Below, one piece after another: positions 33,175-42,172 of a stretch of 64,000 nt of DNA (within the stretch, counting starts at the first letter, position 1; the number at the start of each line of letters is the position of its first letter). Origin of the DNA: Nocardia aurantia. Lineage in GTDB: Bacteria; Actinomycetota; Actinomycetes; Mycobacteriales; Mycobacteriaceae. Below the pieces are notes generated by a model, which saw only the letters and a program-made list of their open reading frames with translations, made no database searches and was not told where the DNA came from. The translations under genes were made by a program, and so were the position numbers. The stretch spans positions 478,052-542,051 of the forward strand of contig NZ_WEGI01000004.1 in the NCBI RefSeq assembly GCF_009604425.1, in the 5' to 3' direction.

Positions 33175-34539
33175 TTGAAAGCCTTTCTGGCAATTGTAGT
33201 TACCGTGCTTGTCAGCCCCATGATGCTGCTGGCCGGGCAACCGGCCACCGCCCAACCACCCGACAAACCGGCACCCGTGGCGCCGGATACCGCGGGACCG
33301 TCGCCACTACAGCAGTGGATCGACAACACCATTCCCGCACCGCCGCTGGTCGCGGCGCCGCAGCCGCCCGAGGCGGAGCAGGCGGCCCTGTGGCGGGCCA
33401 TCCTGTCGTCACCGGTGGCGGACCCGACCTTCGACGCCTGGCCCGCGGGACTCGAGACCCTGGCGCCGGGGCAGGTCATCGAGACCCGCAACATCACCGC
33501 CACCGCGGCGACCATGTTCGACGCGCCGATCGCGCGCGCCACCCTCGTGAAGTTCCGGTCCACCTCGGCGGCAGGGACGCCGTCGTTCGGTACCGCCACG
33601 TTGCTCGAGCCCGCCGCCGCGTGGAACGGGCCGGGGCCGCGGCCGGTGGAGGTCGACACGCTGCCGATCAACGCGCTGGGACTGCGCTGCACGCCCGGTT
33701 ACACGATCTCGCACGGCGTGCGCGACAACCACGCCATCAACGTGTTCCTGCCGGGCGTCGCCACGGCGCTGAACAAGGGCCACACCGTTCTGGTCCCGGA
33801 CCACGAGGGGCCGCTGGTGGCCTACGCGGAGCCGACCGTCGCCGGGCACATGACGCTCGACTCCATCCGCGCGATCCGGTCGCTGGCTCCGGATCGGTTC
33901 GGCGACAGCCGTTTCGCGGTCACCGGCTACTCCGGTGGGGCGATCGCCTCGTACGCGACGGCGATGCTGCTGCCCGAGTACGCGCCGGAACTGGCGGCTG
34001 TGCTGGTGGGCGCCTCGATCGGCGGGCTGGTGACCGACTATGTCGCGGTGGCGCACGTGTTCAACGGGCACAGCGCATCCGGGATCCTGCTGTCGGTGGC
34101 GCTGGCCATGTCCCGGGAGCACCCCGACATGCTCCGGTACATGAACCATCTCGCGCAGTGGGTGGGCACCTCGCCGCTGAAGAACATCTGCGGTGACGCC
34201 GACGGCCCGCTCGGTGCGGTGGGCATCCCGGTGGAGGTCGCGGCGAACATCGATCATCCGCTGGAAAGCGGTATCTCCGAGGAGATTCAGCGCCGGACCG
34301 ATCTCACCGGCCGCACATCCGGTGTGCCGCTGTACATCTACCACGGAGCCGACGATTTCTGGATCCCGATCCAGGGACCGCAGCGGATGTACCGATCGCA
34401 GTGCGCCCGCGGGGTCGCGGCGGAATTCCGCACGGTGCCGGGCGAACACGTCTCCGCGATGCTGAACGGCGCGGGCGGTTCCGTCGACTGGATCGATGCC
34501 CGGTTGCGCGGTGAACCCGCACCGAACGAATGTGCGTGA
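33175..34539 (+). CDS. secreted LIP-family lipase, paralogue 1
   Basis: A 454-residue secretory lipase with a TTG start, supported by GAGGAG 8 nt upstream and by the identical arrangement in the inverted paralogue. The signal peptide is MKAFLAIVVTVLVSPMMLLAGQPATA. The catalytic serine lies in VTGYSGGAIAS, the aspartate in IYHGADDFWIP and the histidine in VPGEHVSAM; LGLRCTPGY and NICGDADGP provide cysteines. It is about 70 % identical by eye to the neighbour encoded at 34616-35962 on the other strand, so the pair arose by inverted duplication. The genes converge on a shared hairpin. Confidence 0.9.
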   Translation: MKAFLAIVVTVLVSPMMLLAGQPATAQPPDKPAPVAPDTAGPSPLQQWIDNTIPAPPLVAAPQPPEAEQAALWRAILSSPVADPTFDAWPAGLETLAPGQVIETRNITATAATMFDAPIARATLVKFRSTSAAGTPSFGTATLLEPAAAWNGPGPRPVEVDTLPINALGLRCTPGYTISHGVRDNHAINVFLPGVATALNKGHTVLVPDHEGPLVAYAEPTVAGHMTLDSIRAIRSLAPDRFGDSRFAVTGYSGGAIASYATAMLLPEYAPELAAVLVGASIGGLVTDYVAVAHVFNGHSASGILLSVALAMSREHPDMLRYMNHLAQWVGTSPLKNICGDADGPLGAVGIPVEVAANIDHPLESGISEEIQRRTDLTGRTSGVPLYIYHGADDFWIPIQGPQRMYRSQCARGVAAEFRTVPGEHVSAMLNGAGGSVDWIDARLRGEPAPNECA

Positions 34540-34557
34540 CAAGCTTTTCCGCGAACG

Positions 34558-34602
34558 AGTGCGCCCCCGCCCCGGCCGTCACGGCCGGGGCGGGGGCGCA
34601 CT
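34558..34602. terminator. bidirectional hairpin, perfect 20-bp stem
   Basis: A 20-bp perfect GC-rich stem (AGTGCGCCCCCGCCCCGGCC and its complement) with a 5-nt GTCAC loop, 18 bp after one lipase stop and 13 bp before the other's stop. No U-tract. Confidence 0.85.
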
Positions 34603-34615
34603 GTCGTGATCTCCC

Positions 34616-35962
34616 TCAGCAGTCGGCGGGGGCCGGTTCGCCGCGCAGTCGCGCGAGGATCCAGTCGTCCAGACCGGGCGAGCCGGTGACGTAACCGATC
34701 AGGTGCTCGCCGGGCACGACCCGGAAGACGGCCGGAACGCCACGGCCGCACTGCTGCTGGGCGGTCCGCCGGGCGTCCTCGAGCGGGATCCACGGGTCGT
34801 GCGCACCGTGGTAGATGTACAGCGGGACGGCCGAGGTGCGGTCGCCGAGATTCAGCCGGTCGAACATCTCCTCCGCGATCGGAGTGTTCAGGGAGTCACC
34901 GACATTCGCGACGACGTCCATCGGGAACCCGACCACGCCGAGCGGGCCGTCCGCGTCGCCGCAGATGTCCTTCAGCGGCGAGGTGCCCACCCACTGCGCG
35001 AGATGGTTCATGTACGGGAGCATCTCGGGATGCTCCCGCGCGACCGCCAGCGCGACCGACAACAGGATCCCGGAGGAGATGTTGCCGTTGAAGCGATGGG
35101 CGATGTCCCGATTGTCGGTGACCACACCGCCCGCGGCCGCGCCGACCACGACATCCGCCAGCTCGGGCGCGTATTCGCGCAGCAGCATCGCCGTCGCGTA
35201 CGAGGCGATCGCCCCGCCCGAGTAGCCGCTGATCACGAAACGGCTGTCGCCGAACCGATCCGGGCCCATCGTCCGCGTCGCGCGGATCGAGTCGAGGATC
35301 ACGTGCCCGGCGACGTTCGGCTCCGCGTACGCCATCAGCGGACCTTCGTGGTCGGGCACCAGCACCGCGTGCCCCTGGCCGAGCGCCCACCAGATGGACG
35401 GCAGGAACACCGCGAAATCGGTGTTCGGCTTGTCCAGAATGCCGTGCGACAGCTGGTATCCCGGCGTGCAGTGCGCGCCCAGCGAATTGATCGGCAGCGC
35501 AACCACTTCCACCGGCTGCGGGCCCTGGCCGGCCCACCCGGCCGCCGGGGTGATCAGGGTCGCCGTGCCGAAGGTGGGCGCGCCCGTCGCGGAGGTGGAC
35601 CGGTACTTCAGCAGCTGCGCCTGCCGGATCGGCACCGCCATCCGCGTGGCGGCGGTGGCTGTGACATCCCGGGTTTCGATGATCTCGCCCGGCTGGAGGC
35701 CGTCCAGGCTCGGCGGCGAGGTGTCGAAGACCGGATCCCCGGTCGGTGTGGACAGGATGCCCTTCCACAGCGTGCTGTCGTCGGCGGCGACCGGCGGTGC
35801 CGGGACGGTGTTGTCGATCCACTGCTGCAGCGGTGACGGACTCGGCGCGGCCGGTATCGCGGGTGGCGGCGGGACGTCGGGGGGTTGTGCGGTGGCGGTC
35901 GGCTCGGCCAGCATGATGGGGCTCACAAGCACGGTAACAACCATTGCCAGAAAGGCTTTCAA
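34616..35962 (-). CDS. secreted LIP-family lipase, paralogue 2
   Basis: A 448-residue secretory lipase. As in paralogue 1, the start is TTG with GAGGAG in front, and the first 20 codons plus about 25 upstream bases are nearly identical. The signal peptide is MKAFLAMVVTVLVSPIMLAEPTATA. The triad candidates are Ser in ISGYSGGAIAS, Asp in IYHGAHDPWIP and His in VPGEHLIGY. A Pro-rich linker follows the signal peptide. Main differences from paralogue 1 are at the surface-exposed middle (DKPNTDFAVFLPSIWWALGQGH), which may alter substrate range. Confidence 0.9.
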   Translation of the reverse strand: MKAFLAMVVTVLVSPIMLAEPTATAQPPDVPPPPAIPAAPSPSPLQQWIDNTVPAPPVAADDSTLWKGILSTPTGDPVFDTSPPSLDGLQPGEIIETRDVTATAATRMAVPIRQAQLLKYRSTSATGAPTFGTATLITPAAGWAGQGPQPVEVVALPINSLGAHCTPGYQLSHGILDKPNTDFAVFLPSIWWALGQGHAVLVPDHEGPLMAYAEPNVAGHVILDSIRATRTMGPDRFGDSRFVISGYSGGAIASYATAMLLREYAPELADVVVGAAAGGVVTDNRDIAHRFNGNISSGILLSVALAVAREHPEMLPYMNHLAQWVGTSPLKDICGDADGPLGVVGFPMDVVANVGDSLNTPIAEEMFDRLNLGDRTSAVPLYIYHGAHDPWIPLEDARRTAQQQCGRGVPAVFRVVPGEHLIGYVTGSPGLDDWILARLRGEPAPADC

Positions 35963-36135
35963 CCGTTCTCCTCGGCTCGAACGAACCTGTTCACCCTAGC
36001 CACACCGGCCCCGCGGCCCCCCTGCGCTCCGGCGCATCTGTGCCCTGTCCGCCAACGCGCAGCCACCCGTTTGTGACCGGCCCCAAACCGAAACACGCTC
36101 GAACTCGATGTCCGGCACGGTCGTACGCGGTCCGG

Positions 36136-36450
36136 CTATCCGGTGGCCAAGGTCACCCGCATGGTGCCGTCGGGGTCCAGGACCACGGTGTGCGCGCAGG
36201 CGGGTGGACCGCCGCCGGCTTCGGCGCCCGTCGCGAGGTCGTACGCGCGGCCGTGCAGCGGGCACACCACGACGCCGGCGTCGACCAGACCGTCCGCCAG
36301 CGGGCCGCCGTGGTGCGGGCACGCCGCGTCGAGGGCGCGTAGCCCGCCGTCGCGCAGCCGGTAGACCGCGATCTGGCGGTCGTCGAGGACGAAGGCGCGG
36401 CCTTCGCCGGGCGGGATGTCGTCGAGGACCCCGATGATGTGCTCGCTCAT
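36136..36450 (-). CDS. nirD: nitrite reductase small subunit (Rieske)
   Basis: A 104-residue Rieske protein. The [2Fe-2S] ligands are visible in ACPHHGGPLADG and VVCPLHGRAYDLATG (C-x-H ... C-x-x-H). It overlaps nirB by 4 nt and is the last gene of the nitrate assimilation operon. NirD is the small subunit of cytoplasmic NAD(P)H-nitrite reductase that reduces nitrite to ammonium. Confidence 0.93.
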   Translation of the reverse strand: MSEHIIGVLDDIPPGEGRAFVLDDRQIAVYRLRDGGLRALDAACPHHGGPLADGLVDAGVVVCPLHGRAYDLATGAEAGGGPPACAHTVVLDPDGTMRVTLATG

Positions 36451-38921
36451 CGCATCGGCACCCGAGGCAGCGGAATCAGGGGCAGGGCGGTGCGATAGCG
36501 GTCCGGGGCGCCCGATTGTGCCGCGGCCCACGGGTCCTGGTACGCGTCCACCGATTTCTGCACGGCGGCATCGAGATCGGCGGCGATGCCGTCGCGGTCG
36601 TCGACCACCACGGCGCGGATCGTCTCGATGCCGACCCGGGGCACCCAGGCGTAGGTCCGTTCCAGCCAGTCGGCGTTCTCCCGGTAGTACTGGAGGAATC
36701 GCCCGGCGAGCGTCAGCACCTCGGCGGCGGTGCCGACGGTGGCCAGCAGGTCGCCCTTGCGGATGTGGGCACCCGCCGCGCCGCCGACGTAGATCTCCCA
36801 GCGGCCACCGTCGATCGCCACCACGCCGAGATCCTTGCAGAGGGCCTCCGCGCAGTTGCGCGGGCAGCCGGTGACGGCCAGCTTCATCTTGGCCGGGCCG
36901 GGGATGCCCTGGAAGCGCTGCTCCAGGGCGATGCCCAGCGCGGTCGAGTCGCCGAGTCCGTAACGGCAGAATTCGCTTCCCACACAGGTTTTCACCGTGC
37001 GGAAGCTCTTGCCGTAGGCGTATCCGGAGGGCATGCCGAGATCGGCCCACACCGCGGGCAGATCCTCCTTGCGGATACCGAGCAGGTCGATGCGCTGGCC
37101 GCCGGTGAGTTTGATCATCGGCACGTCGTACCGGTCGGCCACATCGGCGATGCGGCGCAGCTGATCCGAGGTGGTGACGCCGCCCTGGATCTGCGGCACC
37201 ACCGAGAACGTCCCGTCGCGTTGGATATTGGCGTGCACCCGGTCGTTGATGAACCGGGCGTCGGGCTCGTCGACGAAGTCCGCGCCCCACATCATGTGCA
37301 GCAGCGACGCCAGGGCCATCTTCGAATGCGCGTCCTCGCGGCCGTCGGGGGCGAGCGCCGCGAAAACCGAGGACACCGAACGTAATCCGAGTTCGCGGAT
37401 CAACCGCATCAGCTCGGGTTTCGGATACGGGACCCCGGGGACGTACCAGGATGCGGCCGGGTCGTCGGCGACGGCCCCGCCGGCCGCCCATTCGACGATC
37501 TGCGTGACCAGCGACTTGCACGATCCGCAGCCCTTCCCCGCGCGGGTGGCCGCCATGACGCCCGCCACCGACTGCTCACCGGACCGCACGCAGCTCACCA
37601 GCGTGGCCTTGCTGACACCGTTGCAGTTGCAGACCTGGGCGTCGTCGGACAGTTCGGCCGCGCCGACCTCGACCGGCGGGGTGCCGAGGTCGAACATCAG
37701 CGACACCCGTTCCGGCGGTAGCGGCAGGCCACGGTCGAAGGCCTGCATCAGGAAGGCCACCTTGCGGACGTCGCCGAGCAGGGTGGCGCCGACCAGTTTG
37801 TCGTCGCGGATGACGATGGTCTTGTAGACGCCGAGGCGCGGCTCGCTGAACTGGACGAACTCGTCGTCCGCGCGTTCGGGGCCCTTCAGGCCCATCGAGG
37901 CGACGTCGACCCCCGCGACCTTCAGCTTCGTCGCGGTGCGCGAACCGTGGTATCGCGCAGCCGGATTCGCGCCGGTGAGATGGTCGGCCAGCACCACGGC
38001 CTGCTCCCACAGCGGAGCGACCAGGCCGTACACCTGTCCTCGATGCTCGGCGCACTCGCCGACGGCGTAGATGTGGTCGTCGTCGACCGACCGCATGTGG
38101 TCGTCGACCACGACGGCCCGCCCTACGGTCAGCCCCGCACCGCGCGCGAGCCCGACGTTCGGGCGGATACCCGCGGCGACCACGAGCATGTCGCAGTCGA
38201 CTCCGGTGCCGTCGGCGAACGTCACGCCGGTGACGGCGCCGTCCGCCCCGCGCACCCCGGTGGTCGCGGTACCCGTGTGCACGGTGATGCCGAGTTGCTC
38301 CACCGAGCGGCGCAGGATCGCGCCGGCCGGGTCGTCCAGCTGGGCGTTCATCAGGGTGGTGGGGGAGTGCACGACGTCCACGGCCAGCCCGCGCTGTTGC
38401 AGTCCGCGGGCCGCCTCCAGGCCGAGCAGCCCGCCGCCGACCACCACCGCGTGGGTGCGGGACGCGGATTCGTCGATCATCGACAGGCAGTCGTCCAGGC
38501 TGCGGAAGCCGAAAACGCCGCGGAGCAGCGTCTTGTCGTCGGCCCACATCCCCTCGATCGGCGGGAAGAACGAGCGGCTGCCGGTCGCGATGACCAGCCG
38601 GTCGTACCGCAGGGCCGTGCCGTCGTCGGCGTGCACGATCCGTGCGTAGCGGTCCAGCCGCACCACCCGGACCCCGGCCCGCAGATCGATGCCGTTGTCC
38701 GCGTACCAGTCCAGTGGGTTGAGATAGATCTCGGTCGTATCGTCCGATCCCGCAAGCACATTCGACAGCAGGATGCGGTTGTAGTTGCCGTAGGGTTCGT
38801 CGCCGAAGACGGTGATGTCGAACAGGTCGGCGCCGCCGCGGGCGAGGATCTCCTCGACCGCGCGAGCGCCGGCCATGCCGTTGCCGACGACCACCAGCCG
38901 CAGCTTGTTCCGCGTGTCCAT
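36447..38921 (-). CDS. nirB: NAD(P)H-nitrite reductase large subunit
   Basis: An 824-residue flavo-siroheme enzyme. N-terminal FAD binding is VVVGNGMAGARAVEEI, the NAD(P) site is AVVVGGGLLGLEAARGLQ, and a BFD-type [2Fe-2S] domain contains CNCNGVSKATLV and GKGCGSCKSL. The C-terminal half is a sulfite/nitrite reductase fold, with siroheme/4Fe-4S ligands in CVGSEFCRYGLGDS and VTGCPRNCAEALC. It reduces nitrite to ammonia with six electrons from NAD(P)H. ATG with GGGAGG 10 nt upstream, overlapping the end of the preceding gene's region. It forms an operon with narB upstream and nirD downstream. Confidence 0.96.
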   Translation of the reverse strand: MDTRNKLRLVVVGNGMAGARAVEEILARGGADLFDITVFGDEPYGNYNRILLSNVLAGSDDTTEIYLNPLDWYADNGIDLRAGVRVVRLDRYARIVHADDGTALRYDRLVIATGSRSFFPPIEGMWADDKTLLRGVFGFRSLDDCLSMIDESASRTHAVVVGGGLLGLEAARGLQQRGLAVDVVHSPTTLMNAQLDDPAGAILRRSVEQLGITVHTGTATTGVRGADGAVTGVTFADGTGVDCDMLVVAAGIRPNVGLARGAGLTVGRAVVVDDHMRSVDDDHIYAVGECAEHRGQVYGLVAPLWEQAVVLADHLTGANPAARYHGSRTATKLKVAGVDVASMGLKGPERADDEFVQFSEPRLGVYKTIVIRDDKLVGATLLGDVRKVAFLMQAFDRGLPLPPERVSLMFDLGTPPVEVGAAELSDDAQVCNCNGVSKATLVSCVRSGEQSVAGVMAATRAGKGCGSCKSLVTQIVEWAAGGAVADDPAASWYVPGVPYPKPELMRLIRELGLRSVSSVFAALAPDGREDAHSKMALASLLHMMWGADFVDEPDARFINDRVHANIQRDGTFSVVPQIQGGVTTSDQLRRIADVADRYDVPMIKLTGGQRIDLLGIRKEDLPAVWADLGMPSGYAYGKSFRTVKTCVGSEFCRYGLGDSTALGIALEQRFQGIPGPAKMKLAVTGCPRNCAEALCKDLGVVAIDGGRWEIYVGGAAGAHIRKGDLLATVGTAAEVLTLAGRFLQYYRENADWLERTYAWVPRVGIETIRAVVVDDRDGIAADLDAAVQKSVDAYQDPWAAAQSGAPDRYRTALPLIPLPRVPMR

Positions 38922-38937
38922 CTCGTTGTCCTCCCGC

Positions 38938-39291
38938 TCAGATCTCGATCAGCCCGAGGTCGATGACGACGGTGCCCGCGGATTCGGCCGGCGCCAGCAG
39001 GCGCAGTTCCAGGACCGTGTCGGCGAGCAGGTCCTCCACCACGCGCAGCGAGACGTGCAGTGTGCCCTTCGCCGCGATCGGGAAGTACCGCATCGGATCT
39101 CCGTCGCGGTAGAGCGCGATCGTGATCATCTCGTCCGCCGAATTGCCGCCGCGGAAGTACACCGGCTGGGTCGTCGCGCCGGCCGGTACGACATAGCGCA
39201 GCGACTCGTCGACGGTGACGGGCTCGGTGAAGCCCTTGCCGCGGAACTCGAAGACTCCCTGGAGGAATCGTGGTGTGCTGCCGTCATTCAT
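38938..39291 (-). CDS. conserved small protein of the nitrate assimilation operon
   Basis: A 117-residue protein without signal peptide or membrane helix, rich in beta-strands (FRGKGFTEPVTVDESLRYVVPAGATTQPVYFRGGNSADEMITIALYRDGDPMRYFPIAAKGTLHVSLRVVEDL). Its start overlaps the 3' end of the nitrate reductase gene by 8 nt, and it ends 16 nt before nirB, so it is embedded in the operon. No cofactor motifs (no cysteines) are seen. It could be an assembly factor or a small subunit of either reductase (inference). I do not recognise the family by name. Confidence 0.75.
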   Translation of the reverse strand: MNDGSTPRFLQGVFEFRGKGFTEPVTVDESLRYVVPAGATTQPVYFRGGNSADEMITIALYRDGDPMRYFPIAAKGTLHVSLRVVEDLLADTVLELRLLAPAESAGTVVIDLGLIEI

Positions 39292-41407
39292 GGTGCTGCT
39301 CGCCTTCGACGTCGGAATCGTGGGCCGGGACGTACTTGTCGACCGCCACCGCGCACACCTTGAACTCGGGCATGCGCGAGTGCGGGTCCAGGACGGGATT
39401 GGTCAGGAGGTTCGCCGAGGCCGGGCCACCCCAGTGGAACGGGGCGAAGACGGTGTCGGCGCGCACGTCGGCGCTGATCCGCGCGGTCAGCACCGCGGTG
39501 CCGCGGCGGGTGCGCAGCCGGACCGGATCACCCTCGCGCACCCCGAGGCGCAGTGCCAGCGAGTCGTGCAGTTGCACCGTGGCGACCGGCTCGGCGTCGC
39601 GCAGCCGGCCCACCCGGCGGGTCTGGGTGCCGGACTGATAGTGGCCGGCCAGCCTGCCGGTGGTGAGGTAGTACGGATAGTCCGCGTCGGGCGTCTCGGC
39701 CGGGCCGCGATGCTCCACCGCGTGGAACCGCGCGCGGCGATCCGGGGTGGGGAAGTCGACGGTGAACAGGCGCGGCGTGCCCGGATGCCGCGGCGACGGG
39801 CAGGGCCAGAAGACGCCCTGTTCGGCGGCGATCCGGGCGTGGCTGATGCCGGTGTAGTCGGCCTTGCCGCCGCTGCTGGCGCGGCACAGCTCCGCGAACA
39901 CCTCCGCCGGGTCGTCGTGGAATCCGCTGTGCCCCAGGCGGTCCGCCAGCGCGGACAGCGCCTCGAGGTCGGTCCGTACCTCCGGTGGCGGCGGCACCGC
40001 GCGGTTGCGCAGGATCACCCGCCCCTCCAGATTGGTCAGCGTGCCGGATTCCTCCGCCCACTGCGCGCTGGGCAGCACCACATCGGCGAATTCGGCAGTC
40101 TCGGAACGGAAGATGTCGGAGACGACGAGAAAGTCCAGCTGTCCCAATCGTTCCCGGATCCGGCCGGCGTGCGGCGCGGAGACCGCGACGTTCGAGGCCA
40201 GCACCCACAGTGCCCGCACGCCGCCCGGGGTGCCCAGCGCGTCGAGCATCTCGTAGGCGGACCGGCCCGGTTGCGGTAGCGACGCCGCCGGCACGCCCCA
40301 CACCGCGGCGATGTGCTCGCGGGCGGCCGGGTCGTCGAGCCGCCGGTAGCCCGGCAACTGATCGGCCTTCTGCCCGTGTTCGCGACCGCCCTGTCCGTTG
40401 CCCTGTCCCGTGATCGACGCGAAGCCGGCATACTCACGGCCCGGAAGTCCCAGCGCCAGAGCGAGATTGATGAACGCCGACACGGTGTCCGTGCCGGTGC
40501 TGTGCTGTTCGGCGCCGCGCGCGGTGAGCACGATGACCCGTCGCGCCCCGCCGAGCATGCGGGCGGCCGCGACGAGATCGGCCTCGGGTACCCCGGTGAT
40601 CCGTTCCACCCGGTCGGGCCAGTACAGCCGCACTCCCCGGCGCACGGCCGCGAAACCGGTGGTGCGTGCGGCGATGTAGTCGTCGTCGATCAGGCCCTCC
40701 CGCACCGCCACGTGCAGCATGCCGTTCGCGATCGCCAGATCCGTGCCGGGCACGGGTTGCAGGTGCAGATCCGCCAGGGCCGCGGTGGCGGTCCGCCGGG
40801 GATCCACCACGATCAACCTGCCGCCACGGGCCCGGCATTCGTCGAGGAATCGCATCGCCGGCGGCATCGTATCCGCCGGATTGGCGCCGACCAGCAGGAT
40901 CACGTCCGCCTCGGCCAGATCGGCCAGCGGGAACGGCAGCCCGCGATCCACGCCGAACGCCCGCTGCGCCGCGGTCGCCGCCGCCGACATGCAGAACCGC
41001 CCGTTGTAGTCGATCGCGGAGCTGCCGAGCACCACGCGCACGAATTTGCCGAGCTGGTAAGCCTTTTCGTTGGTCAGGCCGCCGCCGCCGAAACAGCCGA
41101 CACTGTCGGGGCCGTATTCGAGTCCGGCGTGCCGGAACTCCCGGGCGATCCGGTCCAGCGCCTCGTCCCAGCTCGCGGGCCGCAGCGGCCCGTCCCGCGC
41201 GTCGCGGATCAGCGGTCCGGTCAGCCGCTCGGGATGACCGAGCAGCTCGGCCGCCGTCCAGCCCTTCGCGCACAGCCCACCCCGGTTGGTCGGGAAGTCC
41301 GGCTGCGGTGCGAGTGTCACACCGGATCTGTCGGTTTCCAGCGTGATTCCACACTGCAACGAGCAGTAGGGGCAGTGCGTCCGGACCAGCGTCGCCACCA
41401 TGAGCAT
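39284..41407 (-). CDS. narB: assimilatory nitrate reductase, molybdopterin type
   Basis: A 707-residue bis-MGD enzyme (NarB/NasA type). The N-terminal [4Fe-4S] site is THCPYCSLQCG ... GGLCAKG. The Mo-cofactor region has GGGGLTNEKAYQLGKFVR, NGRFCMSAAA (Mo-ligand Cys) and ILLVGANPADTMPP. The C-terminal molydopterin dinucleotide-binding domain carries YYLTTGRLAGHYQSGTQTRRV. It reduces nitrate to nitrite in the cytoplasm. TTG/ATG/ATG/GTG candidates cluster at 41410-41398; ATG 41407 is used. It is the first gene of narB-orf-nirB-nirD; no nitrate transporter is in the window. Confidence 0.93.
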   Translation of the reverse strand: MLMVATLVRTHCPYCSLQCGITLETDRSGVTLAPQPDFPTNRGGLCAKGWTAAELLGHPERLTGPLIRDARDGPLRPASWDEALDRIAREFRHAGLEYGPDSVGCFGGGGLTNEKAYQLGKFVRVVLGSSAIDYNGRFCMSAAATAAQRAFGVDRGLPFPLADLAEADVILLVGANPADTMPPAMRFLDECRARGGRLIVVDPRRTATAALADLHLQPVPGTDLAIANGMLHVAVREGLIDDDYIAARTTGFAAVRRGVRLYWPDRVERITGVPEADLVAAARMLGGARRVIVLTARGAEQHSTGTDTVSAFINLALALGLPGREYAGFASITGQGNGQGGREHGQKADQLPGYRRLDDPAAREHIAAVWGVPAASLPQPGRSAYEMLDALGTPGGVRALWVLASNVAVSAPHAGRIRERLGQLDFLVVSDIFRSETAEFADVVLPSAQWAEESGTLTNLEGRVILRNRAVPPPPEVRTDLEALSALADRLGHSGFHDDPAEVFAELCRASSGGKADYTGISHARIAAEQGVFWPCPSPRHPGTPRLFTVDFPTPDRRARFHAVEHRGPAETPDADYPYYLTTGRLAGHYQSGTQTRRVGRLRDAEPVATVQLHDSLALRLGVREGDPVRLRTRRGTAVLTARISADVRADTVFAPFHWGGPASANLLTNPVLDPHSRMPEFKVCAVAVDKYVPAHDSDVEGEQHHE

Positions 41408-41474
41408 CAACCGTTCGAATCGACCACAACCGGGCAGACTTCACCGTAGGCAGCCCACGTTTCGGCGGTATTGC

Positions 41475-41488
41475 CCCGATGCATCGGG
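41475..41488. promoter_or_regulatory. 14-bp perfect palindrome in the divergent narB promoter region
   Basis: CCCGATGCATCGGG lies about 70 bp upstream of narB and 127 bp before the divergent peroxidase operon. It could bind a dimeric regulator of either unit. It is not a GlnR-type site, which would be expected for nitrogen control. Confidence 0.4.
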
Positions 41489-41614
41489 CATGAAAGCCGG
41501 TCTCCGGGCCGATCCGTCCGAAATGTCGCGATTCGGCTCGGCGTCGCGCCGGGACCGGTGCCGTAGGGTAGCCACGAATGTCCGGCTTGCTTCCTGGAAG
41601 AGGTGGGTTTCGAC

Positions 41615-42172
41615 ATGTCCGATGATGTGTCCTGGACGCGGCCGGCGGCGCTGGCCATCCCCCGGGAAGGCTATTTCGAATTGCAGCGCGGCCGGTACGG
41701 GCCGATCTATCCACGGACACCCGCGTGTTACGGATTCTCGATCATCGCGAAGGTGAAGCCCGGCCGGGAGGAGACGATCCGGGCCTACGGGAAACAGATC
41801 GAGGAGGCGGTGGCGGCGAACCCGGAGGTGCTGGCTCCGCTGCGCCTGCACTATCTGCGCTGGCAGTTGTTCGATGTCGGATCCGGTCTGCACTTCCAGT
41901 ATCAGGGGATATTCGACACGGATTTCGACAAGTACACCGAGGACGCCGTGATGCTGTTCTCGCAGACCGGTATCACCACCGTGTTCACCAATCTCGAGGG
42001 CTTTCCGGAGGATTGGAAGGAGAACCCGGAGGCCTTCGTGCGGTTCGTCCGCGAGCATCAGTGCCCCAGCTTCCTGGAATACGGTGAATACCCGTATGTC
42101 ACCGCTGACGAGGTCAAGAAGGCGCTGCGGCTGAAGGCCGCGTTCTCCGACATGCTCGACCAGATGCAATGA
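41615..42172 (+). CDS. unknown protein coupled to a Dyp-type peroxidase
   Basis: A 185-residue soluble protein, ATG at 41615 with AGGTGG 9 nt upstream. After 30 N-terminal residues the sequence YGFSIIAKVKPGREETIRAYGKQIEEAVAANP ... LRWQLFDVGSGLHFQYQGIFDTDFDKYTEDAV looks like a dimeric ferredoxin-like alpha/beta barrel, as in EthD/Cld/Dyp superfamily members. It ends by ATGA overlap with the peroxidase. It has no obvious haem-binding motif. It could be a partner or cargo-like subunit of the peroxidase (inference). No named family recognised. Confidence 0.72.
   Translation: MSDDVSWTRPAALAIPREGYFELQRGRYGPIYPRTPACYGFSIIAKVKPGREETIRAYGKQIEEAVAANPEVLAPLRLHYLRWQLFDVGSGLHFQYQGIFDTDFDKYTEDAVMLFSQTGITTVFTNLEGFPEDWKENPEAFVRFVREHQCPSFLEYGEYPYVTADEVKKALRLKAAFSDMLDQMQ

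Noticed and set aside
34703..35836. Long plus-strand open frames over the second lipase
   Set aside because: Arg/His/Gln-rich shadow of the lipase gene; no domain, start site or codon bias supports it.
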